From contig DATGZX010000339.1 in assembly GCA_035296965.1 (NCBI GenBank), forward strand, positions 11,463 to 75,462: a stretch of DNA of 64,000 bases. The letters run 5' to 3'. Each line of letters starts with the position of its first letter. Positions within the stretch are counted from its first letter, which is position 1. This stretch comes from DATGZX01 sp035296965 (GTDB lineage: Bacteria; Planctomycetota; Planctomycetia; Gemmatales; Gemmataceae). A program made the translations under genes and the position numbers. The notes under the pieces were generated by a model that ran no database searches, was not told the DNA's origin, and saw nothing but the letters and a program-made list of their open reading frames with translations. Shown piece by piece: positions 9,883 through 17,562 of this stretch.

Positions 9883-10479
9883 ATGAGAACTACTCTGTCT
9901 TTTCTGTTCATCGGCCTATGTGCGCTGCTCGCGCTGACGAGGCTTGGCCTGGCCGAGACGAACCCGTCAAATCGACAAGAAGACCGCAAAGGAAAGGCCG
10001 TCTCCCTGGGCGGCCTGGAGTCACGGGTGCCGGCGGATTGGGTGGAAGAGGACGTGACCAAGCAGTTTCGCCTTAAGCAATACCGGCTCGAGCCGATCAA
10101 TGACGACAAGGAAAATGCCGAACTCATCATTTTCCATTTTGGCGCCGGAGTCGGCGGCTCTGCTGAGGACAACATCAAACGTTGGAAACGCATGTTTGTG
10201 CCTCCTCAGGGCAAGACAATCGATGAAGTGACCAAGGTTGAAAAGATGAAAGTCAGCGGCGTGAACGCTACCTATGTGGATTTGCAGGGAAACTTTCTCT
10301 ACAAGCCCAGCCCGGCAGCTCCGGATTCCGAAACGGCTCGGCGACCGGATTATCGCATGCTATCCGTAATGTTCGAAGCCAAGAACGGCCCATACTTCAT
10401 CCGTCTCGTCGGCCCTGCCCACATTGTCGAACATTACAAGAAGGGCTTCGATGGGTGGATCAAAGGTTTCAAATCATGA
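9883..10479 (+). CDS. Secreted hypothetical protein
   Basis: 198 aa from the ATG at 9883, which has GAGGAG upstream; the frame runs further 5' but without a ribosome site. Residues 1-22 (MRTTLSFLFIGLCALLALTR, ending near LGLAE) form a signal peptide. The mature part is a compact alpha/beta protein with SRVPADWVEEDVTKQFRLKQYRLE near its start and GPYFIRLVGPAHIVEHYKKGFDGWIKGF at its end. This resembles small secreted proteins common in planctomycetes that have no known function. No catalytic motif is seen. It lies between a repeat element and queA, with 55 bases to the latter. Confidence 0.75.
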   Translation: MRTTLSFLFIGLCALLALTRLGLAETNPSNRQEDRKGKAVSLGGLESRVPADWVEEDVTKQFRLKQYRLEPINDDKENAELIIFHFGAGVGGSAEDNIKRWKRMFVPPQGKTIDEVTKVEKMKVSGVNATYVDLQGNFLYKPSPAAPDSETARRPDYRMLSVMFEAKNGPYFIRLVGPAHIVEHYKKGFDGWIKGFKS

Positions 10480-10534
10480 CACTGCGGCAGCGAGCACCCG
10501 TTGCCTCGCGGACTAGCGAGGTCCGGTAGCCAGG

Positions 10535-11566
10535 ATGCAGAGCGATCGATTCGATTATGAGTTGCCTTCCAAGCTCATCGCCCAGGAGCCCTGCGCCCAG
10601 CGCGACCAGTGCAGGCTTCTGGTCGTGAGGCGATCCGAAGCAACTAGCGCTCATCATGTTTTTCAAGAACTACCCAGACTACTTGCTCCGGGCGACTTGC
10701 TGGTCCTCAATGATACTCGCGTTCTACAAGCACGGCTCGTGGGCTGCCGGGCACGAACCGGCGGCAAGTGGGAAGGCCTATTCCTCCGTGAGACTGCCGA
10801 CGGACTCTGGGAACTTTTGTCGCAGACCCGCGGCCGACTGATCGTGGGCGAAACCATTGTTGTGCAGCCGGGACCGCTAAGCCTCAGGCTTGTGAGCAAG
10901 ACGACCGAGGGGCATTGGTTGGTCCAGCCGAGTGCGACCGGCTCGCCTCTCGAGCTGCTGGCAGTCCACGGCCAGATGCCGCTGCCACCCTACATCCGCA
11001 AAGGGCGTTCGCTCGCGGCCGACCGGGATAACTATCAGACGGTCTACGCGCAGCGAGCGGGTGCGGTGGCGGCACCGACGGCGGGCCTGCATTTCACCCC
11101 GGAACTCCTGGTCCGGTTAGAGCAGCACGGCATCGGCCATACCTTTGTCACCCTGCACGTAGGACTCGGCACGTTTCAGCCGATTCACGTGGAGGATGTC
11201 AGGGAACATACGATGCACCAGGAGTGGGGCGAAATCTCGTCCACGGCAGCCGCGGACATCGCAAACTGCCGTCGACGGGGCGGTCGAGTGGTCGCCGTCG
11301 GAACAACCACCGTCCGTCTGCTGGAAACGGTCGCCGCATCAGGACCCATTCGGCCCTGGTCCGGCGAGACAGACCTGTACATCTATCCGCCCTATCAGTT
11401 TCGCGTCGTTGATGCGCTGATTACGAACTTTCATTTGCCGCGGACCAGTTTGCTCGTGCTGGTCAGCGCATTCGCAGGAATTGATTTGACCCGTCAAGCC
11501 TATAAGACAGCGCTTGAGTGCTCTTATCGCTTCTATAGTTACGGAGATGCGATGCTGATCGTGTAA
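10535..11566 (+). CDS. queA: S-adenosylmethionine:tRNA ribosyltransferase-isomerase
   Basis: 343 aa, the normal length for QueA. The enzyme moves the ribosyl part of SAM onto 7-aminomethyl-7-deazaguanine in tRNA to give epoxyqueuosine. Family signatures are intact: N-terminal FDYELPSKLIAQEPCAQRDQCRLLVV, LLAPGDLLVLNDTRVLQARL, the central PLPPYIRKG, YQTVYAQRAGAVAAPTAGLHFT, HVGLGTFQPI, and the C-terminal LITNFHLPRTSLLVLVSAFAG with YRFYSYGDAMLI. Other queuosine genes are not in the window. It is followed after 4 bases by a GH2-like gene, so the two are translationally close although their functions look unrelated. Confidence 0.97.
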   Translation: MQSDRFDYELPSKLIAQEPCAQRDQCRLLVVRRSEATSAHHVFQELPRLLAPGDLLVLNDTRVLQARLVGCRARTGGKWEGLFLRETADGLWELLSQTRGRLIVGETIVVQPGPLSLRLVSKTTEGHWLVQPSATGSPLELLAVHGQMPLPPYIRKGRSLAADRDNYQTVYAQRAGAVAAPTAGLHFTPELLVRLEQHGIGHTFVTLHVGLGTFQPIHVEDVREHTMHQEWGEISSTAAADIANCRRRGGRVVAVGTTTVRLLETVAASGPIRPWSGETDLYIYPPYQFRVVDALITNFHLPRTSLLVLVSAFAGIDLTRQAYKTALECSYRFYSYGDAMLIV

Positions 11567-11570
11567 GCAC

Positions 11571-12500
11571 ATGACTAACCGAATTCGCGGAATCCAAAAT
11601 TACGTTGCCAGACTGACTCCCATGGAAGCGGAGATCAGGGTGCTCGTGTATCCCGAACAACTTACTGCAGACACGGAGGTACGCGGCAAACTGGTGGGGC
11701 CGCGCTGTCGCTATGCCTCCACGGTAGAGGTCGCCTACCCGATGCGCGATGGCGGTCCAAGGAATGAAGAGCAGAGGGACTTCCTTACGCTACATGCAAT
11801 CATTCCAGAGCCCAGTTTTTGGGATGCCGAAAGCCCACATCTCTATCAAGGGCGAGTCGAGCTGTGGCAAGGAAAGGAACTCTGTGACGAGGCGTCGTTC
11901 AGCAAAGGCTTGTGCACCTTTGAACTCGGTAATCAGGGACTGCGGTGGAATGGCCGGCCCGTGATGCTGCGTGGTGTCGTTCGCGACCGTTGTACCGAAG
12001 AAGAAGCGCTACGGTTGCATCAAGCCGGGTGCAACACCTTATTGGCTTCTGTCGACCCGGACAGCTCCGCTCTTTGGGACTTTGCCGACCGGTTGGGCTT
12101 CCTGATGCTTGGTCGTGTGGATTCCATGGCGCAAGCGGCGCATGCAAGAATTCTTTCCAGCCATCCTTCTTCTTTGGGCTGGATATGCAGCGCCCCTCCA
12201 CTTCAGGATCTCAACGCAGGTACGGTCAACAGCATGCTCAGGACACATAATTTCAACAGCATGCCCAGGGTTGAAGAACGATACCTTATCGGAGTGGAGA
12301 TCACTAGCCAACAATCTGAACCTCAGGTTCCGGTATACCCTCTGGAATTCGATCTGGAGTTGCGCCATGAACAAACACTCCCCAACCCTGCGGAGATCGC
12401 CCTCCCCGTACTGGTCATGAGGGAAAAAGAATTCATGAGCCTGACGAGAGAGGAGATGGAATCCGAGTCGGTGGGCACGCTGGGTTCGATCTATTTGTAG
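11571..12500 (+). CDS. Protein with GH2-like (beta-galactosidase family) fold remnant
   Basis: 309 aa, starting 4 bases after queA. Residues about 20-110 look like a beta-sandwich domain (FWDAESPHLYQGRVELWQGKE resembles the WSPESPxLYxL pattern before GH2 catalytic domains). FELGNQGLRWNGRPVMLRGV matches the start of GH2 barrels (usually NGKPVFLRGVNRHE), followed by LHQAGCNTLLASVDPDSSALWDFADRLGFLML, parallel to the GH2 stretch with GFNAVRTSHYP and CDELGILV. The barrel stops soon after; no acid/base NE motif or nucleophile Glu is visible. It is therefore likely a non-catalytic relative or a shortened copy. Function unknown. Confidence 0.6.
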   Translation: MTNRIRGIQNYVARLTPMEAEIRVLVYPEQLTADTEVRGKLVGPRCRYASTVEVAYPMRDGGPRNEEQRDFLTLHAIIPEPSFWDAESPHLYQGRVELWQGKELCDEASFSKGLCTFELGNQGLRWNGRPVMLRGVVRDRCTEEEALRLHQAGCNTLLASVDPDSSALWDFADRLGFLMLGRVDSMAQAAHARILSSHPSSLGWICSAPPLQDLNAGTVNSMLRTHNFNSMPRVEERYLIGVEITSQQSEPQVPVYPLEFDLELRHEQTLPNPAEIALPVLVMREKEFMSLTREEMESESVGTLGSIYL

Positions 12501-12537
12501 CTGCCGAGCGCGGTATACGCGACATCCCCGGCATGGA

Positions 12538-13677
12538 TCATGCAGCAATTTCAGCCAATGCCCGAGCCAGATGGTCGATGTCATCTTCCGTGCTGAAGGG
12601 TCCCGGGCTGACGCGTACCGTCCCTTCTGGAAATGTACCGAGTGAACGATGGATGTAAGGGGCACAATGCAAGCCTGGTCGAATCGCGATGTCAAAGGCT
12701 TGGTCCAGGATGCCGCCAATCTCTGTGGCTGGGATAGCTTCACTAGTCAGGCTGATGGTGCCGACCCGTCTCTCGAGGTCGCGGTGGCCGAATAATTCAT
12801 AACCGCCGAGGTCTTCCAGACGCTGCCAGAGACGTTCCGTGAGCGCCACCTCGTGCTTTCGGATGCGATCGATGCCTTGTTCCTGGATATATTTCAAGCC
12901 GCTCGCAAGACCAGCCACTCCAAGAACGTTCGGGGTGCCGCCTTCCAGAAAGTAAGGAAATTCGCGGGGCTGCACTTCATTCGATGAATCTCCACCCGTG
13001 CCTCCTTCGCGCCAGGCGCGCAGTTTAGCCCGCGGTCCCACGTAAAGAGCACCTGTTCCGGTCGGTCCCAAGAGCGACTTGTGCCCGGGAAAAGCCAACA
13101 GATCGATCTGCAGTGACTGCACGTCGATGGGGACGACCCCAGCCGTTTGGGCGGCGTCCACCAAGAAAAGCAGCTCCCGCTCGCGAACGATCTGACTCAC
13201 CGCGCGAATCGGCTGAACTGTGCCCAGGACGTTGCTTGCATGGGTCATGGCGACCAGGCGCGTCCGCGGGATGATCGCTTTGCGAATGTCGTCCGGGTCA
13301 ATGGTCCCGCCCGAATCCGCGTGGACGCGAGTTATGGCGATCTTGCCTGCCAATTCCATCGCGCGTAGCGGCCGGCTCACGCTGTTGTGTTCCAGGTCCG
13401 TAGTGACGACGTGATCGCCTTCCACTAACACGCCCTTGAACGCCATGTTCAGCGCATCGGTTCCATTGAGTGTGAAAATGAACCGTTCGGGTCCCTGACC
13501 GTGAAAAAACTGATTGAGGAGGTGCCGCGCATCATCCAGCGCCCGTTCGGCGGCCAAGGCCATCTTGTGACCAGCACGTCCGGGGTTGGCGAGGTCCTGA
13601 CGCGCGAAGCGGTCCATTGTTTGATAGACGGTTTCGGGCTTGGGAAAACTGGTGGCCGCGTTATCGAGGTAGATCAT
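12538..13677 (-). CDS. Cysteine desulfurase-family aminotransferase (class V)
   Basis: 379 aa PLP enzyme. MIYLDNAATSFPKPETV, the PLP-binding DAAQTAGVVPIDV and the lysine loop FPGHKSLLGPTGTGALYV are present, as is the C-terminal cysteine in GLHCAPYIH that takes sulfur from cysteine as a persulfide. The shape fits the shorter cysteine desulfurase family (TIGR01977 type), not classic IscS. It begins 5 bases after the toxin-like gene and lies on the same strand as the upstream E1, sulfur carrier and SAM-riboswitch-controlled PLP enzyme. In that setting it probably feeds persulfide sulfur to the sulfur carrier (inference). No strong ribosome site precedes ATG 13677, so coupling to upstream translation is likely. 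Confidence 0.88.
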   Translation of the reverse strand: MIYLDNAATSFPKPETVYQTMDRFARQDLANPGRAGHKMALAAERALDDARHLLNQFFHGQGPERFIFTLNGTDALNMAFKGVLVEGDHVVTTDLEHNSVSRPLRAMELAGKIAITRVHADSGGTIDPDDIRKAIIPRTRLVAMTHASNVLGTVQPIRAVSQIVRERELLFLVDAAQTAGVVPIDVQSLQIDLLAFPGHKSLLGPTGTGALYVGPRAKLRAWREGGTGGDSSNEVQPREFPYFLEGGTPNVLGVAGLASGLKYIQEQGIDRIRKHEVALTERLWQRLEDLGGYELFGHRDLERRVGTISLTSEAIPATEIGGILDQAFDIAIRPGLHCAPYIHRSLGTFPEGTVRVSPGPFSTEDDIDHLARALAEIAA

Positions 13678-13682
13678 GGTTG

Positions 13683-13985
13683 TCAGTCGGTTGCTAGGCC
13701 GTTCCCCTCTTCATCCGATTTCGGCGGCGGAATATTTATCCGCACGGATGCCACTTCGACTACGCGATCTGGTTCACTGACCGAGAACAGCACGTGTAGA
13801 GGAGGGACGCAGAGACTACGCAATCCTTCTGATAGAGCTGTTCCCTTGTTGGCAGGATCCTTCGCAAGCTCTCGATCGATCGAATCGGCCGCACTGGCAA
13901 CTTCCCTACGCACCTGCGCATCCATCCAGATTTGCGCCAGGGAGTTTTGAGCCCCCTCGAGCCACGTCACGGTGTATCGAATCAT
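13683..13985 (-). CDS. ParE/RelE-like toxin candidate
   Basis: 100 aa. MIRYTVTWLEGAQNSLAQIW opens like ParE/RelE-superfamily toxins (beta strand, then a helix with A..L..IW), continues with a helix region (VASAADSIDRELAKDPANKG), a central LRSLCVPPLHVLFSVSEPDRVVEVASVR beta hairpin, and a loose tail. The order and size fit the RelE fold. The ATG overlaps the stop of the upstream antitoxin-like gene (ATGA), the usual toxin-antitoxin coupling. It lies between the E1 gene and the cysteine desulfurase. Catalytic residues of mRNA-cleaving RelE proteins are not obvious, so a ParE-like or inactive form is possible. Confidence 0.6.
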   Translation of the reverse strand: MIRYTVTWLEGAQNSLAQIWMDAQVRREVASAADSIDRELAKDPANKGTALSEGLRSLCVPPLHVLFSVSEPDRVVEVASVRINIPPPKSDEEGNGLATD

Positions 13986-14200
13986 TTCCGATCCAGCGAG
14001 CTTAAGTACTCGAGAACCTGTGCCGTGGTGTATCGAGGCTCGTCCGAGTTAATGCGGCGCTTTGCTTCTGCAATATCGTTCTCCGTCCAAATTGGCGAAA
14101 TCACGCCCAGGACGTTCCCTCGACTGTCGCGTACCTGCAGGGGACGAAGAGTGCTCACGACTAGATTTGTCTGTTCGTCGTTCAATACCAGATCGGCCAT
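13982..14200 (-). CDS. Antitoxin-like small protein paired with the RelE/ParE-like gene
   Basis: 72 aa with a strong AAAGGAGGGGC ribosome site. The N-terminal half is beta-rich (LVVSTLRPLQVRDSRGNVLGVISP) and the C-terminal half is helical and charged (ENDIAEAKRRINSDEPRYTTAQVLEYLSSLD). The C-terminal helices would wrap a RelE-type partner. The stop overlaps the downstream toxin-like start by 4 bases. Similar small proteins are common upstream of RelE/ParE-like genes in planctomycetes and cyanobacteria. No DNA-binding motif is obvious. Confidence 0.55.
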   Translation of the reverse strand: MADLVLNDEQTNLVVSTLRPLQVRDSRGNVLGVISPIWTENDIAEAKRRINSDEPRYTTAQVLEYLSSLDRK

Positions 14201-14280
14201 TTAGTGCCCCTCCTTTAACTCCATCCTACCACGATGGCAAGACCGTTCCTACGAGGCTGGGCAGGGATCAAGGTTATCGG

Positions 14281-15315
14281 TTAGTGCCCAATGTACTTGG
14301 CGTACAACGTCCGCGCCTTATCCACGTCGCTCGTCCCCTTGATGATCGCCCGGCCGTCGGGAAAGACGGTGAACTGATAGCCTTCCGCGTCGAACTTGAG
14401 CAGGAAGCGGTTGTAGCTAACCTCGCCCAGGATTTCGAGGTGATGAGCCAATTCCTCGAAATTCAATCGGCTGGCAGTGCGCTGGGCCACCTGCACGGCA
14501 TTGCGGCCGCACAGGCTGGTCGTGTGCGAGCCTTGTTCGCCTTCCAACCATTCGAAACGGCGGTGCTGACAGCAAGGACAATCGACTTTGCCAAGCAGCG
14601 GGGCAATCTTGATGCGCCGTTGAATGTTCTCCCAGACGTCGATGTAAATAAGCTCTCGATTAATCAATTGCCGATGGCCGGTGAGGACTTTGAACGCCTC
14701 CGCGACCTGGAAGCTGGCCACGATGTTGACGATCGGCGCGAGGACGCCCGCTGTCTCGCACGTGCCGGCTTCACCGGGTGCAGGCGCCGCTTCGAAGACG
14801 CAGCGCAGGCAGGGAGTTTCGCCGGGCAGGATGGTCATCGTTTGCCCGTGGCTGCCGATACAGCCGCCATAGACCCAGGGCTTGCCCAGTTTCACTGCGA
14901 TGTCGTTGATCAGATAGCGGATCTCGAAGTTATCCGTGCCGTCGAGGATCAAGTCGGCGTCCCGCACCAGGTCGAGGATGTTGGTGCGGTCGATGTCGGT
15001 GACCACGGGTTCGACGTATACCGAGGAGTTAATCGCGCCTAGTTTCCGAGCGGCTGCTTCGGCCTTGGGCAGATTCTCGGCCACGTCATGTTCATCGAAG
15101 AGGACTTGCCTTTGCAAGTTGTTGGTCTCGATGAAATCGCGGTCGACCAAACGCAGATGGCCCACGCCGCCGCGCACCAATGAGTTGGCCAGGACCGTGC
15201 CCAGCGCGCCGCAGCCGCACAGGGTCACATGGCTCTCCAGCAGCCGGCGCTGCCCCTGCTCGCCGACGCCGGGGAAGCGCATCTGCCTGCTGTATCTGTC
15301 CAGAGATTCATCCAT
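14281..15315 (-). CDS. ThiF/MoeB/HesA-type E1-like adenylyltransferase
   Basis: 344 aa. It should adenylate the C-terminal Gly-Gly of a ubiquitin-like sulfur carrier so sulfur can be added. Seen: SRQMRFPGVGEQGQRRL, ATP-binding GCGALGTVLANSLVRGGVGHLRLVD, the arginine finger in NNLQRQVLF, DGTDNFEIRYLIND, a Cys pair in CLRCVF, the conserved Cys of GTCETAGVLAP, and a second Cys pair in DCPCCQH, which together suggest a structural zinc. The last 70 residues form a small alpha/beta tail and not a rhodanese domain. Its carrier substrate is almost certainly the Gly-Gly protein encoded just upstream. Only 3 bases separate it from the 113-aa unknown gene. Confidence 0.93.
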   Translation of the reverse strand: MDESLDRYSRQMRFPGVGEQGQRRLLESHVTLCGCGALGTVLANSLVRGGVGHLRLVDRDFIETNNLQRQVLFDEHDVAENLPKAEAAARKLGAINSSVYVEPVVTDIDRTNILDLVRDADLILDGTDNFEIRYLINDIAVKLGKPWVYGGCIGSHGQTMTILPGETPCLRCVFEAAPAPGEAGTCETAGVLAPIVNIVASFQVAEAFKVLTGHRQLINRELIYIDVWENIQRRIKIAPLLGKVDCPCCQHRRFEWLEGEQGSHTTSLCGRNAVQVAQRTASRLNFEELAHHLEILGEVSYNRFLLKFDAEGYQFTVFPDGRAIIKGTSDVDKARTLYAKYIGH

Positions 15316-15318
15316 TTG

Positions 15319-15660
15319 CTAGGAGTCGCCTTCTTCTCCGATGCCGTAGTCTTCAAGGAAAGTCTGCAAGGACCGAATGACCTGTTTGGGCCACTTCTCG
15401 TGCCGGGCGTACCCGATCAGGCAAGTCATGTCCTCGCGCACCTGTTCGAGAGGCTGCCCTTTCAGTCTGCCCAGGTAGGCAGCCATGTATTCCACCACTT
15501 CATCGGCCGCCTGCGGATGAACGATGGACGAATCGGAGCCCGTCAAGAAAACGGTGGCGTGGATCACGGCCAACAGGATGGGATTCACTCCGAGCTCCGG
15601 CGGAATCTGCGGAAAGACGGCCGCGCCTTCGGGTATTTCGCGCTCGGGCTCGCCGTCCAT
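15319..15660 (-). CDS. Uncharacterised 113-aa protein inside the sulfur-carrier operon
   Basis: 113 aa, no family recognised. The N-terminus is Pro/Glu-rich (EREIPEGAAVFPQIPPELGVNP), the middle is predicted helical (ILLAVIHATVFLTGSDSS, VHPQAADEVVEYMAAYLGRL), and the C-terminus has LEQVREDMTCLIGYARHEKWPKQ and an acidic tail. It has no JAMM metal motif (HxH with Asp), no rhodanese Cys loop and no PLP lysine signature. It is packed between the carrier (1 base) and the E1 (3 bases), so it very likely works with them. The GGAGGA that serves as its ribosome site also encodes the carrier's terminal Gly-Gly. Confidence 0.85.
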   Translation of the reverse strand: MDGEPEREIPEGAAVFPQIPPELGVNPILLAVIHATVFLTGSDSSIVHPQAADEVVEYMAAYLGRLKGQPLEQVREDMTCLIGYARHEKWPKQVIRSLQTFLEDYGIGEEGDS

Positions 15661-15661
15661 T

Positions 15662-15934
15662 TCATCCTCCGGCTACAGCCGGGATGATGCTCAACTCGTC
15701 GCCGTCCTTGACTGCCGTGGCCAGGTTCTCCAGGTAACGAATATCCTCGTCGTTGAGGTAAACATTGACGAAGCGGCGCACTTGCCCGTTCTCGAAGATC
15801 CGTTGCGTGACGGCAGGAAACTTCCGGCCCAGGTCTTCGAGCGCGCCCTGCACCGTCGTGCCGCCCACGTCAACCACCGCCTGGTTCTCCGTGTGTTGCC
15901 GCATTGGTGTGGGAATATGAATACGGATGGCCAT
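15662..15934 (-). CDS. MoaD/ThiS-family ubiquitin-like sulfur carrier protein
   Basis: 90 aa from ATG 15934, which has GAGGAG at proper spacing; a GTG 6 bases upstream is less likely. The pattern is a beta-grasp sulfur carrier: MAIRIHIPTPMRQHT, a VDVGGTTVQGALEDLGRKFP helix region, VNVYLNDEDIRYLENLATAVKDGDELSIIPAVAGG. It ends exactly at Gly-Gly, the thiocarboxylate site, so no maturing protease is needed. Length and sequence are closer to CysO-like carriers than to molybdopterin MoaD or thiamin ThiS, but this cannot be settled by eye. The neighbouring PLP enzyme and SAM riboswitch point to homocysteine or cysteine synthesis, not to molybdopterin or thiamin. Confidence 0.9.
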   Translation of the reverse strand: MAIRIHIPTPMRQHTENQAVVDVGGTTVQGALEDLGRKFPAVTQRIFENGQVRRFVNVYLNDEDIRYLENLATAVKDGDELSIIPAVAGG

Positions 15935-15992
15935 GAACACTCCTCGCAGTCTGTACTATTCCGTTGGCGATTGTCTTCTTCAGCGTGTGCTT

Positions 15993-17249
15993 TCAGGCAA
16001 AGGCCGTTTCGCGTGCTTCTTCGACCAGAATCTCGAACTCCTCGAGCGAGGGCTTGATCAGAGCAGGCCGCTCGACGCAATCCGCCACCGCTTCCTGCGT
16101 CTTCAAGCCATTTCCTGTAATGCATAGTACCACTTCTTCGTTGGCTGGAATCCTGCCTTGTTGAATGAGCTTGCGAGCCACGGCAACTGTTACGCCGCCC
16201 GCGGTCTCGGCAAAGATGCCCTCCGTCCGAGCCAGCAGCAGCATCCCCTCGGCGACCTCGGCATCGCTGACATCTTCCGCCCAGCCGCCTGATCCACGGA
16301 TGACTTTGATCGCGAAGTAGCCGTCGGCCGGATCGCCGATGGCCAGCGATTTTGCAATCGTGTTGGGCTTGCGCACGGGCCGGTGCGTCTCCGCGCCGCT
16401 TTTGACTGCACTGGTAATCGGACTGCAGCCCGTTGCCTGGGCACCGTGGATCTTGCAAGCAGGATCATCAATGAGGCCCACAGTAGCCAATTCCTGAAAC
16501 GCTTTCTGGATTTTCCCGATCAAGCTACCGCCCGCCATGGGTACAACCACGTGTTGCGGCGTCCGCCAACCCAGCTGCTCCGCAATTTCGTAGCCGAGTG
16601 TCTTGGAACCCTCGGCATAAAAAGGCCGCAGGTTGATATTCACAAACCCCCAGCCATACTTGAACGCCACCTGCGTACACAGCCTGTTGACTTCGTCGTA
16701 CGTTCCCGCGACGCCGATCACGTGGGCGCCGTACACGCTGGTGCCCAGGATTTTGGACCGCTCCAGGTCCGAAGGCACGAAGATGTAGCTTTCCAGGCCC
16801 GCGGCAGCCGCGTTGGCCGCGACACTGTTGGCGAGGTTACCTGTTGAAGCGCAGCCGACCGTTCGAAATCCGAACTCGCGCGCCTTGCTCAGAGCGACCG
16901 AGACCACGCGATCCTTGAACGACAAGGTCGGAAAGTTCACTGCATCGTTCTTGATCCAGAGCTGTTCGACGCCAAGAGCCACTGCCAGCCGGTCGGCGCG
17001 AACCAGAGGTGTACCGCCGACCTGGGAGCCCACGGTCGCTTCGCCGTCTAGAGGAAGGAGTTCCCGGAAGCGCCACATGTTGTTGGGCCGCAGCTCGATC
17101 TTGGTTCGATTCAGCGCCTCCTTGATGGCGGCGTAATCGTAGTCCACCTCCAGAGGACCGAAATCCTCCGTGCAGAAATTGAGGGCTTCCTTCCCGTAGT
17201 GCTTGCCACACAAGCGACATTTCAGACCGCGGACCAAATCGATAGACAC
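15993..17249 (-). CDS. Threonine synthase-like PLP enzyme under a SAM-I riboswitch
   Basis: 418 aa from GTG 17249 (AAGGAGG nine bases upstream); a longer frame exists but would read through the riboswitch. N-terminal zinc-ribbon-like LKCRLCGKHYGKEALNFC, then the fold-type II PLP enzyme: GGTPLVRADRLAVALG, PLP lysine in LSFKDR, phosphate loop CASTGNLANSVAANAAAAGL and the C-terminal GNGLKTQEAV. All of this is typical of threonine synthase, which acts on O-phosphohomoserine. Control by SAM, and a sulfur carrier, E1 and desulfurase downstream, argue that it instead adds sulfur to O-phosphohomoserine (homocysteine) or to phosphoserine/acetylserine (cysteine). Plain ThrC activity remains possible; the sequence alone cannot decide. 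Confidence 0.9.
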   Translation of the reverse strand: MSIDLVRGLKCRLCGKHYGKEALNFCTEDFGPLEVDYDYAAIKEALNRTKIELRPNNMWRFRELLPLDGEATVGSQVGGTPLVRADRLAVALGVEQLWIKNDAVNFPTLSFKDRVVSVALSKAREFGFRTVGCASTGNLANSVAANAAAAGLESYIFVPSDLERSKILGTSVYGAHVIGVAGTYDEVNRLCTQVAFKYGWGFVNINLRPFYAEGSKTLGYEIAEQLGWRTPQHVVVPMAGGSLIGKIQKAFQELATVGLIDDPACKIHGAQATGCSPITSAVKSGAETHRPVRKPNTIAKSLAIGDPADGYFAIKVIRGSGGWAEDVSDAEVAEGMLLLARTEGIFAETAGGVTVAVARKLIQQGRIPANEEVVLCITGNGLKTQEAVADCVERPALIKPSLEEFEILVEEARETAFA

Positions 17250-17381
17250 GAGCACACTCCTCCTTACGCGATCCATCATCCCCTGGCTGTCGGTAAGCCG
17301 AACGCCAGCGAGGATGGCACTAACTTGTTCGAAACCAAGCCAAGTGGGTATCGTCGAGAAGGGAGCCGGAAGGAGGCCAAT

Positions 17382-17416
17382 AAAAAAGCCTCTTCCGGAA
17401 GCAGAGAAGAAGAGGC
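17382..17416 (-). terminator. Riboswitch-controlled intrinsic terminator
   Basis: Read on the minus strand, GCCTCTTC and GAAGAGGC form an 8-bp stem followed by TTTTTTA. It sits just after the SAM-I aptamer and before the PLP-enzyme start, so it is the likely expression platform. High SAM should favour it and stop transcription. Confidence 0.85.
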
Positions 17417-17427
17417 GTGCAGAGCAC

Positions 17428-17540
17428 GATCTTATCTCTCCCGGCCGCACCGGGGGGACTTAGCACCAGCATCTCCCTTGCAGGAGACCGGTTGCTGTGG
17501 CTTCAACGGGCCCTTTCCCTCAGCCACTCTCGATAAGATA
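17428..17540 (-). promoter_or_regulatory. SAM-I (S-box) riboswitch aptamer
   Basis: On the minus strand the core elements of the S-box appear in order: P1 5' side ATCTTATC, AGAG, GAGGGA, GGCCC, TGAAGCC, GCAACC, GGTGCTAA followed by TCC, and P1 3' side GATAAGAT. The 8-base P1 helix pairs perfectly. This class binds S-adenosylmethionine and normally controls methionine, cysteine and sulfur genes. It lies about 180 bases upstream of the PLP-enzyme start, with a terminator between them. Confidence 0.93.
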
Positions 17541-17562
17541 CTCACCAAGTTGTCAGTCTAAG

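Noticed and set aside
14062..15042. 326-aa open frame antisense to the E1 gene
   Set aside because: It is a shadow of GC-rich coding sequence; the opposite strand has clear ThiF motifs.
17250..17450. 67-residue N-terminal extension of the threonine-synthase-like protein
   Set aside because: It would be translated through the SAM riboswitch terminator and part of the aptamer; GTG 17249 has a good ribosome site.
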